NCBI GenBank assembly: GCA_905221095.1
Contig: CAJNBV010000006.1
Location: forward strand, 62,001-126,000
Source: a bacterium
Lineage (GTDB): Bacteria > Bacillota > Bacilli > Lactobacillales > Streptococcaceae
Length of the DNA stretch: 64,000 nucleotides
Reading direction: 5' to 3'
Shown here piece after piece: positions 46,200-56,399 of the stretch. The notes beneath the pieces are model-generated. The model was given only the letters and a program-made list of their open reading frames with translations. It had not been told where the DNA came from and did no database searches. How positions within the stretch are numbered: position 1 is the first letter of the stretch; the number at the start of each line of letters is the position of its first letter. A program made the translations under genes and the position numbers.

Positions 46200-46288
46200 T
46201 ATAGTAGACGGATTCTGGAATAGTACATTAAGTTTTTTAACAATGCTTTAGAAGTTGTATTGTACTAGTCTGACTTCAATCCACTATA
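46200..46288. mobile_element. RUP-like miniature element
   Basis: An 89-bp non-coding element with imperfect terminal inverted repeats of 28 bp (19 identities), starting TATAGTAG and ending CACTATA, flanked by TA. This resembles RUP, the pneumococcal MITE mobilised by IS630-Spn1-type transposases. Shorter than the 107-bp type element, so possibly degraded. Confidence 0.5.
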
Positions 46289-46326
46289 GTACACTTTTTA
46301 CTTGTTAAAAATATGAGATTGATTTT

Positions 46327-46567
46327 ATACTCAATGAAAATCAAAAAGTAAACTAGGAAACTAGCCGCAAGCTGCTCAAAGTACAGTTTTGAGGTTGCAG
46401 ATAAAACTGACGAAGTCAGCTCAAAACACTGTTTTGAGGTTGCAGATAGAACTGACGAAGTCAGCTCAAAACATGTTTTTGAGGTTGTAGATGAAACTGA
46501 CGAAGTCAGTAACCATACATACGGCAAGGCGACGTTGTCGCAGTTTGAAGAGATTGTCGAAGAGTAT
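46327..46567 (-). repeat. BOX element, A-B-B-B-C type, reverse orientation
   Basis: About 241 bp, from ATACTCAATGAAAATC to GAAGAGTAT, with three boxB units (each carrying AACTGACGAAGTCAG) between boxC and boxA. It is the longest BOX in the window. Confidence 0.9.
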
Positions 46568-47041
46568 TAGATGTTTTAACTGTAATTTCAGTTCACTAGT
46601 TTAAGTAGCTTGCTACTCGTTTCTTAATTTGTTATTTGACTTTCCTTGATCATCAATAAATGGTTTGTGATTATATAGATTTGGATATTGAAGTGTTTAT
46701 CAAATTAAAAGATACTTTTTGAACTAACCGGCTTATACATTATATATATAATTATAAAAAACAATGAAATTTTGTAGAACTTCATATTAGAATGATTTAT
46801 ATCGCTAGGAAATTACATAATATCATCATCTATATAATAATTGTATAAAAATCCGAACTTTACTTTTGAACTGTTTATTGATTTACCTCAAGCCCTTATG
46901 TTTGGAATAAAATACGGAACGAATAAATCATGTTTTAAATAAAAGTTTGTAAATTGTATGATGGTGTGATTTTCTCAGGTTTAATTTTAAAAATATCAGA
47001 ATGTTTTTATCTATAAAAGTAATTGTTTTGAGTCATTAAAC
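46568..47041. other. AT-rich intergenic stretch without a gene
   Basis: About 470 bp of very AT-rich DNA, rich in A/T runs. No reading frame of convincing length, no ribosome-binding site followed by a coding frame, and no RNA gene was recognised. It precedes the adhesin promoter. Confidence 0.6.
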
Positions 47042-47070
47042 TTGTTTTAAAAAAATTATAGTGTTATAAT
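47042..47070 (+). promoter_or_regulatory. Likely promoter of the CshA-like adhesin gene
   Basis: TTGTTT (47042-47047) and an extended -10 TGTTATAAT (ending 47070), spaced 17 bp. It lies about 150 bp before the start codon, leaving a long leader that contains the G8 tract. Confidence 0.6.
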
Positions 47071-47143
47071 TTAATAGATGTTGAAAATTATTGAGCTTTT
47101 CCCACTCAAAATGTTATACCTTTAATATTACTAAAATATTTAA

Positions 47144-47151
47144 GGGGGGGG
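47144..47151 (+). repeat. Eight-G homopolymer in the adhesin leader
   Basis: A run of eight G in an otherwise A/T-dominated region, 67 bp before the start codon, followed by CTTTTT. Such tracts often change length by slipped-strand mispairing and can tune expression of surface proteins. Confidence 0.75.
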
Positions 47152-47218
47152 CTTTTTATTTGTCTAAACATTATAAATCAACATAAAAAATATACATTGA
47201 AGGAGGTTGTTAGTCTAT

Positions 47219-50200
47219 ATGAAAGGCAAGCAACAACAAGATTTTCGAACGGAGAAATACATTCGTTATGGTATTCGTAAATATAGTTTTGGAGCAGCAT
47301 CAGTAGCAATTGCGGCTGGTTTGATGTTCCTAGGTAATGGTGCGGTATCAGCAACGGAAGTACAACAAGCTGGAACAGAAGTGACAACAGTTTCTCCTAG
47401 TCAAGATGATAAGGAAAAGGCTGATGCTAAATCTGAAACAGTAGAAACTGAAAAGGCTGCAGAAGCAAAACCTGAAGTTAAAGTAGAGGAAGCAAAAAAA
47501 GTAAACAAAGCAGTCCTTGAAGCAAGCATTGCAACATTAGAAAGAAATAGTAACTCAGCTCCTGATGCAGATCAAGCAGTATTAAGTGCAGCTCGTGAAG
47601 TATTAGAAAAAGCCAAAGCAGTATTAGCAAGCGCGACAGCTACTCAAGAAGAAGTAGATGCACAGGTGCAAACAGTACAAGCACTAAGCACAGTAGTTAC
47701 AGAAGCTCAAGCAGCAGGAGTAACAGCTAAAGCTGAAGAGAAAAAAGTAGAAGACAAAGCAAAATCTGAAGCGGAACAAACACCAGAAGTAAAAGAAGCT
47801 AGAAAAGAATTAACTCAAGTATCATCAGAAGCTGAAGTAACCAACAAATTGGCTGAGACTGAACTTGCTAAGGCTGATGTGAAGGAAGAAAACAAGGCAG
47901 CAGTTACAGCAGCAGTCGCTAAAAACCAAGCAGTTCTTGCTGAAACTAAGGCTCTTTTGGCTGATAAGAGTGTCACAAAAGAGCAAGTAGATGCTCAACT
48001 GGAACGCCTTAACGAATCAATCCTTGCAGTCTACAATGAATTGAAAAATGCAGGAATCGGCCGTGATGGTAAGTTTTCTTATGTTTTGGCTGATATTGCA
48101 GATACGGTTGCAGAACCACCGCTTTCTGAAGAAGAACAAGCAAGACATTGGGAAAAATACAAAGATAAAAATACGGCTCGTTTAACTAAACAAATCAAAT
48201 GGTTTGATGTAGGTAGTAAAACAGCGACTGTAGAAAATCTTGGCTCAGGAGATAAACTTCAAGTAGGAACGAAATTTACTCAAGAAATTTCACCAGGGTA
48301 TGTTGTAACATTAACAGTTACTAAATTAGCACCATTTAATTCGACAGATGTATATAAAGAACGTGGTGGAGCAGGGTATGATGCTAATGCCAAAAACGTA
48401 TATAAAGATGGAGCTCCAGCAGAACTAAAAGTAGTAACTCAAGGAGGATATTCTGTCGCGAAAACAAATGGAATGAATACTGGAGGTAAAACAGTTATTC
48501 AGTCTGTTCAAAATGGAGCGAATGTTGGGGTGGAATTCTCTGTTAAAGCTACTTTAAATGGGAAAGAAGTACCAGCAAACGTTGTATTCTTAACTGGGGA
48601 AGAAGCTGGTTCATCTGAAATTGAAATCTATAAAACAGATGGAGATGGTTTCGAACTAGTAACGGAATTATCAAACTCCACTGTAAGAAATCAAGAAACA
48701 GCCCGTTCTTACACAACTGAAACTTATGAGAAAAGATCTGTAGCGGGAGCAGGGCATGGTCAGGCAGGTAATCAATTAGGAATAAAAAATACTATAGAAG
48801 GTTCAGGAAAACCGGCTTTTGAAGTATTTAAACAAGATAAAGGTAAAGGCTTTTTCAATAAAACCATCACTTCAGATACAGTTATAGCGATGAAAGAAAG
48901 CGATGGTACTTATAATACAGATGGTTTAGGAACACAAATTTTCGGACCGGTATCAACTCACAGATCTTCTGGTTTCTCTACTCCATTAGTAATGACTCGT
49001 AACGCTAAGAATATAGGAATGTATATCTTCTCATCAGGGCAACAAGGTTCTATGCTAGGATTTATGCTCCTAGATGAAGGGGATGCACCAGCTTCATATG
49101 GTCGTGTAGCACATTCTATTTCTAAATCAAACGGTCAAAAACAACCGTACTTAGGTTCTGTAGCTCCAGACGTAGATATACGTACAACGCCAATAGATAA
49201 AACAACTGCATTCAAATATGATGATAACCATGGAGATGGGGCAGCTGATGAAGGTGCTCGCCAATTAATGGGTGATGGAGTACAAGCTAATGATAACTAT
49301 ACTCTTCACAAAGTTAATGAAACAACATATTCTATGACATTCGATGCTCACTTAGATGGAGAATCTTCAGCATGGGTTAACGGATGGATTGATTTCAATG
49401 GAAATGGTAAGTTTGATGAAGGCGAAGCTGCAACTCCTACAGAAGTAACTCAAGATGGGAAAGTAACACTTACTTGGAATACTAATGTTCAAAACGTAGA
49501 TACAACAGCAACAAAACTTGCGACTCGTCTTCGTATTGCTCTAGATAAAGCAGATATTACAACTCCAACAGGAATTGCATATTCTGGAGAAGTGGAAGAT
49601 TTCCAAATCCAACAAACAATTCCACCACGTGGTACAAAAGAAGAAACAAGTGATGTTCAAGGTGCTACACAAAATGCAACAGTGCAATTTAATGCATATG
49701 GACAAATTAACTATGATTTCAGCGAAACAAACACAATTGATACTACTGTTAAATCACAAATCGTTAAACCAGATGGTTCATTAGTAACTGATGCTGATTT
49801 AGTAGATGGATACTATGTAGTTCAAGGTCAAGGTAAATATAAAATTACTGACAATGGAAAAGATGTAAATGTAGAATTTATTCCAGAAGCTAACTTCGTA
49901 GGTACAGCAGACGGTATCACAATTCGTCGTACAGATGCAAATGGAGCGACGACTGGTTGGGGACTGAATGGGAATAGAGTTGTTAAAGGTGAAGGAGAAG
50001 ATGGTGCGACACTTAATTTAATAAGTGATCAAGTTCAATTGCAAAATTCTCCATCAAAAGGTTCTATGGATGGTCGTTACATTCCAACTGTAACTCCAAA
50101 ACCAATTACAGGAGAACCAAAAACTTCTAAAGATGTTCAAGGTAAAGAGCAAAAAGAAACACCAGTATTCAAAACTGATGCAGGTAAAGATAACGAAGCA

Positions 50201-53200
50201 GTTATTACACCAAGCGCAACACACCCAGCTAAACTGGTAGATCCAAAAACTGGTAAACCAACAGAAGAAGCTTCAGTAACGGTGGAAAATGAGGGAACTT
50301 ACACAATCAACCCAACAACAGGTGAGGTAACATTCCAACCACTTCCAACATTTACAGGAAGAGCTACAGGGATTGGTGTATCACTAACAGCACCAGTCGG
50401 AGTTGATAAAACAGGAGCTGAAGCAACTTCAACAGCTACAACAACATACACTCCAGAAGTTACACCAGTAAAACCAACTGCAGATCCAGCTACTTCAACA
50501 GGAATCCAAGGTGAAACTCAAACAGGAACACCTACATTTACTGCGGGTAATGCTGAAGTGCCAATTAAGACAGGTTCTGTAAAATTATTAAATGCAGATG
50601 GAACTGAAGCTCAAGGAGCAGTACCAGCATTAGATAATGAAGGAAACAAAGTTGGGGAATACACAGTAGATGCGACAATAGGAGTTGTAACCTTCACACC
50701 AACAGATAAAGCTTATGTAGGTCCAGTTGTCCCTGCAAAAGTTCAAGCAGAAGATAACAACGGAACTAAAGTTGAAACAAAATATACTCCATCAATCGTA
50801 GGAGTGAAACCAACAGCAACTCCAGCAGATTCTTCAAACATTCAAGGTGAAGTACAATCAGGAGTCGTAGCATTTGCCCCTGGTAAAGCAACGATTGAAG
50901 GTACTGAAAAATCAGTCGCAATCAAAGCTAACTCAGCAGTTCTTCTTGATAAACAAGGTAATCCAGTAACAGCAGGCACTCCAGTAGATGCTGAAGATGC
51001 CAATGGTAACAAAGTTGGGGAATATACAATTGACCCAGCTACAAATACAGTAACCTTTACACCAACAGATAAAACTTATACAGGTAAAGTTGTACCAGCA
51101 AATGTTCAAGCAGAAGATGCAAATGGAACAATCGTTAAAACAACCTATACACCAAGTATCGTAGGGGTAACACCGAGTGCAACTCCAGCAGATACAACTG
51201 ATATTCAAGGTGTAGAACAATCGAAAGAAGTGACATTCAAACCTGGTAAGACTACTATCAAGGGTGTTGAAAAAGAAGTGCCAATCGATACTACTTCATT
51301 CAAATTATTAGATGAAACTGGAAATCCAGCAGAGTCAGTACCAGCTAAAAATCCAGCTGGAGATGTGATTGGTACTTATACATTGAAAGTGGTAGACGGC
51401 AAACCAACGGCAGTCTTTACACCAACGGATAAAACATATGCAGGAGAGGTAGAAGCAGTTACTATCCAAGCGAAAGATACAAATGGAACAGCTGTAACAA
51501 CAACCTACACTCCAAACATTACGCCAGTATCTCCATCAGGAACCCCAGCGACAACTGAAGGTGTACAAGGACAACCTCAAGAGGGAACGCCAACATTTAC
51601 ACCAGGTAATGATAAAATCCCGATGAAGATTGATGCGACTCAACCTGCTAAATTAGTAGATCCAGAAACTGGTAATACGATTGATGAACCAACAATGCCA
51701 GCAAAAGACGCTAAAGGCAACACCGTTGGTACGTATACAATTGAACCAACAACTGGTAAAGTGACATTCACGCCTAATAAAGACTTTGTAGGGACACCAG
51801 TACCAGTAAGAGTTCAAGCAAAAGATGCAAATGGTACACCAACATCAGCTACTTACACGCCAACTGTTAAACCTGTAACTCCAGAAGGAATTAATACATT
51901 TACAGAAGATATTCAAGGTTCACCTCAAAGTGGTAAACCACAATTCAAACCTGGTAAGACAACTATCAATGGTAAAGAAGTAGAAGTACCAATGGATGAT
52001 AATACACCAGCTAAATTAAAAGACCCTAATACAGGTCAAGAAGTAACGAGTGTAACAATTCCAGGTGAAGGGACTTATACTGTAGATGCAGATGGGACAG
52101 TCCACTTTACTCCAGATAAACAATTCAAAGGTAAGGGGCAAACATTAACAGTTGTCCGTCAAGATGCCAATGGAACAAAAGTGACCGCAGAATATACAGC
52201 AGTTGTTAAACCAGCAACTCCAGAAGGTACAGAAGTATTGACTGCAGGTGTTCAAGGTAAAGTACAAAGTGGTAAACCAAACTTCGTTGGTGGTAAAGCG
52301 GAAGTAAACGGTGTTGAAAAAACGGTTGATATCGATGAAACGAAACCAGCGAAATTAATTGATCCTAATACAGGTCAAGAAGCAACAACTGTCACAATTG
52401 ATGGTGAAGGAACTTATGAAGTTTCAGAAAATGGAACTGTGACATTTACTCCAGTCCCAGGGTTCGTAGGTAAAGGAACAGAGCTTACTGTTAAACGTGT
52501 TGACTTAAATGGTACTCCAGCAATTGGTAAATACACAGCGGTAGTAATCGGTACAAAACCAACTGCAAAACCAGCTGTAACTTCTGATATTCAAGGTCAA
52601 ACTCAAAGCCATTCTGTCACATTCAAAGGTGGAACAGTTGAAGTTGAAGACCCAATGACGAAAGTTAAGACTGAAGAAACTGTAGCAATCGATCCAAGAA
52701 CTTACACATTATTAGATGAAAATGGACAAGCAGCAGATTCTGTACCAGCTAAAAATCCAGATGGAAAAGAAATTGGTACGTATACTCTGGTTAAAGAAGA
52801 AGGGAAAGATCCAGTTGCAGTATTTACTCCAACAGATAAATCTTACACTGGAGAAGTAAAACCAGTAACCGTTCAAGCGAAAGATACAAATGGAACAGCT
52901 GTAACAACAACGTACACACCAAATATCACGCCGATTAAACCAACTGCAAAACCAGCAGTATCAGAAGGCGCACAAGGGAAAGAGCAAACAGGAACTCCTA
53001 CATTTACTGAAGGACATACGAAAGCTCCAATTGATCCAACAGTACCAGCCAAATTAATCGATCCAGAAACTGGTCAACCAACGGATGAAAAATCAGTAAC
53101 GGTACCAGGAGAAGGAACGTATACAGTAGCGGAAGATGGAACTGTGACATTCACACCAGAACCAAACTTCACAGGTAAAGCGGAAGGTGTTGAAGTACGT

Positions 53201-55831
53201 CGTGTAGATACAAATGGAACTCCAGCTACAGCTAAATACACACCAACGGTTAAACCAGTAACGCCGACATCTGATGATGCTATTTCTGAAGATGTTCAAG
53301 GTGCAAAACAAACAGGAACTCCTGTGTTTACACCAGGTAAAACAACTGTTAATGGGGAAGAAGTTACGATCGAAATCGATCCAGCAGTGAAACCAACATT
53401 AGTAGGTGCTGATGAAGAAGGTAAAGTAGTTGTACCGAACGAAGGAACGTATACGGTAGACGAAAATGGTGTTGTAACATTTACACCAGAACCAAACTTC
53501 ACAGGTAAAGCTAGCGGAGTAACGGTGAAACGTGCGGATAAAAACGGAACAGAAGTAACTGCTAAATACACACCAACGGTTAAACCAGTAACGCCAACAG
53601 GAAAAGATGTTGTAACAACAGACGCTCAAGGCGTTACTCAAACAGGAACACCAGTATTTACACCAGGTAAAGCAACTGTGAACGGTACTGAAAAAACTGT
53701 AGAATTATCTGATAAGCCAGCTAAATTAGTAGATCCGAAAACAGGAGACCCAGTTGATTCTGTAACTGTAGATGGCGAAGGAACTTATACGGTTGATCCA
53801 GATGGAACAGTAACATTTGTACCTGAAAAATCATTTACAGGACAAGCAACAGGTGTAACAGTTAAACGCGAAGATAAGAACGGAACACCTGTAACTGCTA
53901 AATACACTCCAGTCGTATTACCAGTAACACCAACTGGTAAAGATGTGATTTCTATCGGTGAAAAAGGACAAAAACAATCTGAAACGCCAGTATTCAAAGC
54001 AGGAACAACTAAAGTAAATGGTAAAACAGTGGTAGTCCCAATCGATGAAACTGTAGCCCCAACTCTTGAAGGAGCAGATCCAGAAGGTAAAGTAGTCGTA
54101 GCAGGAGAAGGAACCTACACAATTGATAAAGAAGGTAAAGTAACCTTTACACCAGAACCAAACTTCGTAGGAAAAGCAAGTGGTGTAACAGTTAAACGTG
54201 TGGACGAAAACGGAACACCAGTAACAGCGACATACACTCCAACTGTATTAGGGAAAACAACTACTGAAAACGTTGTATCTGAAGATGCTAAAGGAAAACC
54301 ACAATCAAATACTCCAGTCTTTAAAGGAGATGTGGATACAATAGTACCACCAACATTTGAGGATGGAACAACAACCAAAGTAATCCCTGGAGAAGGAACT
54401 TACACAATTGATGAAACTGGTAAAGTAACCTTCACTCCAGAAGAAAACTTCGTAGGAACAGCTACACCAGTAGAAGTAGTTCGTAAAGACAAAAACGGAA
54501 GAACAATTAAAGCTTCTTATACACCAACCGTACGTCCTGACACAAAATTTGTAGTCGTAGGAAAAGATGGCAAAGAAACTGAATTAATTCCATCTAAGGA
54601 TGGTAAAAAACCATCAGAAAAAATCTTAGGATACAAAGTTGTTAAGACTGAAAAAGATGAAAAAGGTAACACTAAACACATCTATGAAAAAGTAACAACA
54701 AAACACGTTGATTCTAAAGGAAATCCAATTCCAGGAACAACAACTGAAGAAGGAACAACTGATCCTAAGACATCAAAAGAAGTTCCAGGATATAAAGTAG
54801 TGAAAACAACCACCACGAAAGATGGGGATACAGTTCATACTTACGAAAAAATAACTACATCATTCATAGACAAAGAAGGAAACTTCATTACTGTTGATAA
54901 GGACAACAAGCCTGTAGAATCAACAGAAGAGGGAACAAAACCTAAGAAAGATATTCCAGGATACAGATTCGTAGAAACTAATACTCTAGAAAATGGAGAT
55001 ACAGAACATATCTACGAAAAAGTAACTACAACATTCAAGGATAAAGAAGGTAATCTCATTACTGTTGATAAGGACAATAACCCTGTGGAATCGACAGAAG
55101 AAGGAGAAAAACCAGCTAAATCTATCTCAGGATACAAATTTGTAGAAACTAAGAAACTTTCGAATGGAGATACAGAACACGTCTACGAAAAAGTAACAAC
55201 ACCAACTCCATCTGTTAAAAAATCAAGAATTATTGCACGTGATACTGAAGGAAAGATCATTCCAGGATTTGAATTTGATATGCTATCGCCTATCTTGGAT
55301 ATTCCTGAGTATGAGTATGTAGGTGAAGAGACTCTTCCTGACGGTACAATCAAACGTATCTACAAGAAAGTGAAGGGATCGACAACACCAGTAAACCCAT
55401 ACAGTCCAACACCAACACAAATTACAGAAAAAGTATTAACAACTTATGTAGATGAAAATGGTGAATTGATTATTCCGGATGAAAATGGTTCACATCCAGG
55501 TAAACCATTAGAAGGTTACGAGTTGGTTCGTACAGAAACAGATGCTAATGGAAATGTTCGCAATGTTTACCGTAAGGTGCAATCTCAAACACCAGCACAA
55601 CCGGGAGAGCCAGCAACTCCAGCAATGCCTGAACAGCCAGCTAAACCAGAAGTGCCTGTAACTTCAGAGCAATCAGTACAAGAAGCACAAGCTACAGTAT
55701 CTAAAGAAGCTGAAGCTAAACGTGAATTGCCAAATACTGGTACAGAAGACAATGCTAGCCTAGCAGCACTTGGACTTCTCGGAGTATTGAGCGGATTTGG
55801 TCTTGTAGCTCGCAAGAAGAAAGAAGACTAA
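47219..55831 (+). CDS. CshA-like giant fibrillar LPXTG surface adhesin
   Basis: A 2870-residue cell-wall-anchored protein. The start is the ATG at 47219 behind AAGGAGG; the N-terminus carries a YSIRK-type signal (YGIRKYSFGAASVAIAAG). Residues about 50-290 are helical and Ala/Glu/Lys-rich; about 290-800 form a non-repetitive adhesive region with a calcium-loop-like segment (DFNGNGKFDEGE) and SGEVEDFQI. Residues about 800-2440 hold 14 CshA-type fibril repeats, each starting near a [IV]QG or QG-like motif and ending VKRxDxNGT. MucBP-like repeats (about 2440-2790, DGDTVHTYEKITT type) follow, then LPNTG at 2837 and a KKKED tail. CshA of S. gordonii binds fibronectin and is fibril-forming; a similar adhesion role is inferred. 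Length is close to CshA, with more repeats. Confidence 0.9.
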   Translation: MKGKQQQDFRTEKYIRYGIRKYSFGAASVAIAAGLMFLGNGAVSATEVQQAGTEVTTVSPSQDDKEKADAKSETVETEKAAEAKPEVKVEEAKKVNKAVLEASIATLERNSNSAPDADQAVLSAAREVLEKAKAVLASATATQEEVDAQVQTVQALSTVVTEAQAAGVTAKAEEKKVEDKAKSEAEQTPEVKEARKELTQVSSEAEVTNKLAETELAKADVKEENKAAVTAAVAKNQAVLAETKALLADKSVTKEQVDAQLERLNESILAVYNELKNAGIGRDGKFSYVLADIADTVAEPPLSEEEQARHWEKYKDKNTARLTKQIKWFDVGSKTATVENLGSGDKLQVGTKFTQEISPGYVVTLTVTKLAPFNSTDVYKERGGAGYDANAKNVYKDGAPAELKVVTQGGYSVAKTNGMNTGGKTVIQSVQNGANVGVEFSVKATLNGKEVPANVVFLTGEEAGSSEIEIYKTDGDGFELVTELSNSTVRNQETARSYTTETYEKRSVAGAGHGQAGNQLGIKNTIEGSGKPAFEVFKQDKGKGFFNKTITSDTVIAMKESDGTYNTDGLGTQIFGPVSTHRSSGFSTPLVMTRNAKNIGMYIFSSGQQGSMLGFMLLDEGDAPASYGRVAHSISKSNGQKQPYLGSVAPDVDIRTTPIDKTTAFKYDDNHGDGAADEGARQLMGDGVQANDNYTLHKVNETTYSMTFDAHLDGESSAWVNGWIDFNGNGKFDEGEAATPTEVTQDGKVTLTWNTNVQNVDTTATKLATRLRIALDKADITTPTGIAYSGEVEDFQIQQTIPPRGTKEETSDVQGATQNATVQFNAYGQINYDFSETNTIDTTVKSQIVKPDGSLVTDADLVDGYYVVQGQGKYKITDNGKDVNVEFIPEANFVGTADGITIRRTDANGATTGWGLNGNRVVKGEGEDGATLNLISDQVQLQNSPSKGSMDGRYIPTVTPKPITGEPKTSKDVQGKEQKETPVFKTDAGKDNEAVITPSATHPAKLVDPKTGKPTEEASVTVENEGTYTINPTTGEVTFQPLPTFTGRATGIGVSLTAPVGVDKTGAEATSTATTTYTPEVTPVKPTADPATSTGIQGETQTGTPTFTAGNAEVPIKTGSVKLLNADGTEAQGAVPALDNEGNKVGEYTVDATIGVVTFTPTDKAYVGPVVPAKVQAEDNNGTKVETKYTPSIVGVKPTATPADSSNIQGEVQSGVVAFAPGKATIEGTEKSVAIKANSAVLLDKQGNPVTAGTPVDAEDANGNKVGEYTIDPATNTVTFTPTDKTYTGKVVPANVQAEDANGTIVKTTYTPSIVGVTPSATPADTTDIQGVEQSKEVTFKPGKTTIKGVEKEVPIDTTSFKLLDETGNPAESVPAKNPAGDVIGTYTLKVVDGKPTAVFTPTDKTYAGEVEAVTIQAKDTNGTAVTTTYTPNITPVSPSGTPATTEGVQGQPQEGTPTFTPGNDKIPMKIDATQPAKLVDPETGNTIDEPTMPAKDAKGNTVGTYTIEPTTGKVTFTPNKDFVGTPVPVRVQAKDANGTPTSATYTPTVKPVTPEGINTFTEDIQGSPQSGKPQFKPGKTTINGKEVEVPMDDNTPAKLKDPNTGQEVTSVTIPGEGTYTVDADGTVHFTPDKQFKGKGQTLTVVRQDANGTKVTAEYTAVVKPATPEGTEVLTAGVQGKVQSGKPNFVGGKAEVNGVEKTVDIDETKPAKLIDPNTGQEATTVTIDGEGTYEVSENGTVTFTPVPGFVGKGTELTVKRVDLNGTPAIGKYTAVVIGTKPTAKPAVTSDIQGQTQSHSVTFKGGTVEVEDPMTKVKTEETVAIDPRTYTLLDENGQAADSVPAKNPDGKEIGTYTLVKEEGKDPVAVFTPTDKSYTGEVKPVTVQAKDTNGTAVTTTYTPNITPIKPTAKPAVSEGAQGKEQTGTPTFTEGHTKAPIDPTVPAKLIDPETGQPTDEKSVTVPGEGTYTVAEDGTVTFTPEPNFTGKAEGVEVRRVDTNGTPATAKYTPTVKPVTPTSDDAISEDVQGAKQTGTPVFTPGKTTVNGEEVTIEIDPAVKPTLVGADEEGKVVVPNEGTYTVDENGVVTFTPEPNFTGKASGVTVKRADKNGTEVTAKYTPTVKPVTPTGKDVVTTDAQGVTQTGTPVFTPGKATVNGTEKTVELSDKPAKLVDPKTGDPVDSVTVDGEGTYTVDPDGTVTFVPEKSFTGQATGVTVKREDKNGTPVTAKYTPVVLPVTPTGKDVISIGEKGQKQSETPVFKAGTTKVNGKTVVVPIDETVAPTLEGADPEGKVVVAGEGTYTIDKEGKVTFTPEPNFVGKASGVTVKRVDENGTPVTATYTPTVLGKTTTENVVSEDAKGKPQSNTPVFKGDVDTIVPPTFEDGTTTKVIPGEGTYTIDETGKVTFTPEENFVGTATPVEVVRKDKNGRTIKASYTPTVRPDTKFVVVGKDGKETELIPSKDGKKPSEKILGYKVVKTEKDEKGNTKHIYEKVTTKHVDSKGNPIPGTTTEEGTTDPKTSKEVPGYKVVKTTTTKDGDTVHTYEKITTSFIDKEGNFITVDKDNKPVESTEEGTKPKKDIPGYRFVETNTLENGDTEHIYEKVTTTFKDKEGNLITVDKDNNPVESTEEGEKPAKSISGYKFVETKKLSNGDTEHVYEKVTTPTPSVKKSRIIARDTEGKIIPGFEFDMLSPILDIPEYEYVGEETLPDGTIKRIYKKVKGSTTPVNPYSPTPTQITEKVLTTYVDENGELIIPDENGSHPGKPLEGYELVRTETDANGNVRNVYRKVQSQTPAQPGEPATPAMPEQPAKPEVPVTSEQSVQEAQATVSKEAEAKRELPNTGTEDNASLAALGLLGVLSGFGLVARKKKED

Positions 55832-55876
55832 TCTTTCTAATTGACATGATTTGTTTGGAATGAACAGATTATCCTT

Positions 55877-55910
55877 AAAGCTGATGAATCGAATGATTCA
55901 TCAGCTTTTT
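55877..55910 (+). terminator. Terminator of the adhesin gene
   Basis: AAAGCTGATGAATC-GAAT-GATTCATCAGCTTT with a T-tract; a 14-bp perfect stem. Confidence 0.9.
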
Positions 55911-55979
55911 GGCTATTTTGACTAGGAGAGGGTGACATAGTAAACAGCGAAATCAGGCTCTTAGAGAGGAAATAATGAT

Positions 55980-56054
55980 GGCTCTTTGTCAACTGTAGTG
56001 GGTTGAAGAAAAGCTAAAATCTAGAAAGGACAAATTTCGTCCTTTCTTTTTTTG
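55980..56054. mobile_element. Possible IS end remnant with a hairpin
   Basis: GGCTCTTTGTCAACTGTAGT resembles the end of ISL3-family insertion sequences of streptococci. It is followed by a terminator-like AGAAAGGAC/GTCCTTTCT hairpin and T-tract (56023-56054). No transposase frame remains. Identification is from memory of ISL3 ends and is weak. Confidence 0.35.
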
Positions 56055-56147
56055 AGTATAATTAGCCATGTCGTTCATCTGAGATGTAAGTACTCAGTGG
56101 TTACCATCTACTAGCGAACCTATATGCGTAAACTACGTGAGCAATTG

Positions 56148-56252
56148 ATACTCTTCAAAAATCAAATTCAAACCACGTCAGCGTCGGCTTGTCGTACTCA
56201 AGTACTGCCTGCGCCTAGCTTTCTAGTTTGCTCTTTGATTTTTATTGAGTAT
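56148..56252 (+). repeat. BOX element, A-C type
   Basis: About 105 bp: degenerate boxA start ATACTCTTCAAAAATC and boxC ending TTTTTATTGAGTAT; boxB is absent. Confidence 0.88.
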
Positions 56253-56399
56253 GAATTCGAACTAGAGAGGTAATTAATAGATTTATGCTATAATCATGGC
56301 AGACTGTATGCGTTTGATTATAGTTCATCAAAAACTAGATTAGAATTATCAGATAATATCATTTTATGTTATAATGAAGAAAAAAACAGAGGTGTTCAA

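Noticed and set aside
46276..46527. Minus-strand ORF over the RUP/BOX region, coding a repetitive ELTSSVLSATSK pattern
   Set aside because: The repeat pattern is produced by boxB units of a non-coding BOX element.
49650..54540. The repeated 300-400-bp blocks in the adhesin as a possible CRISPR or satellite array
   Set aside because: The repeats are in-frame coding units of a fibril protein, not short direct repeats with unique spacers; no cas genes nearby.
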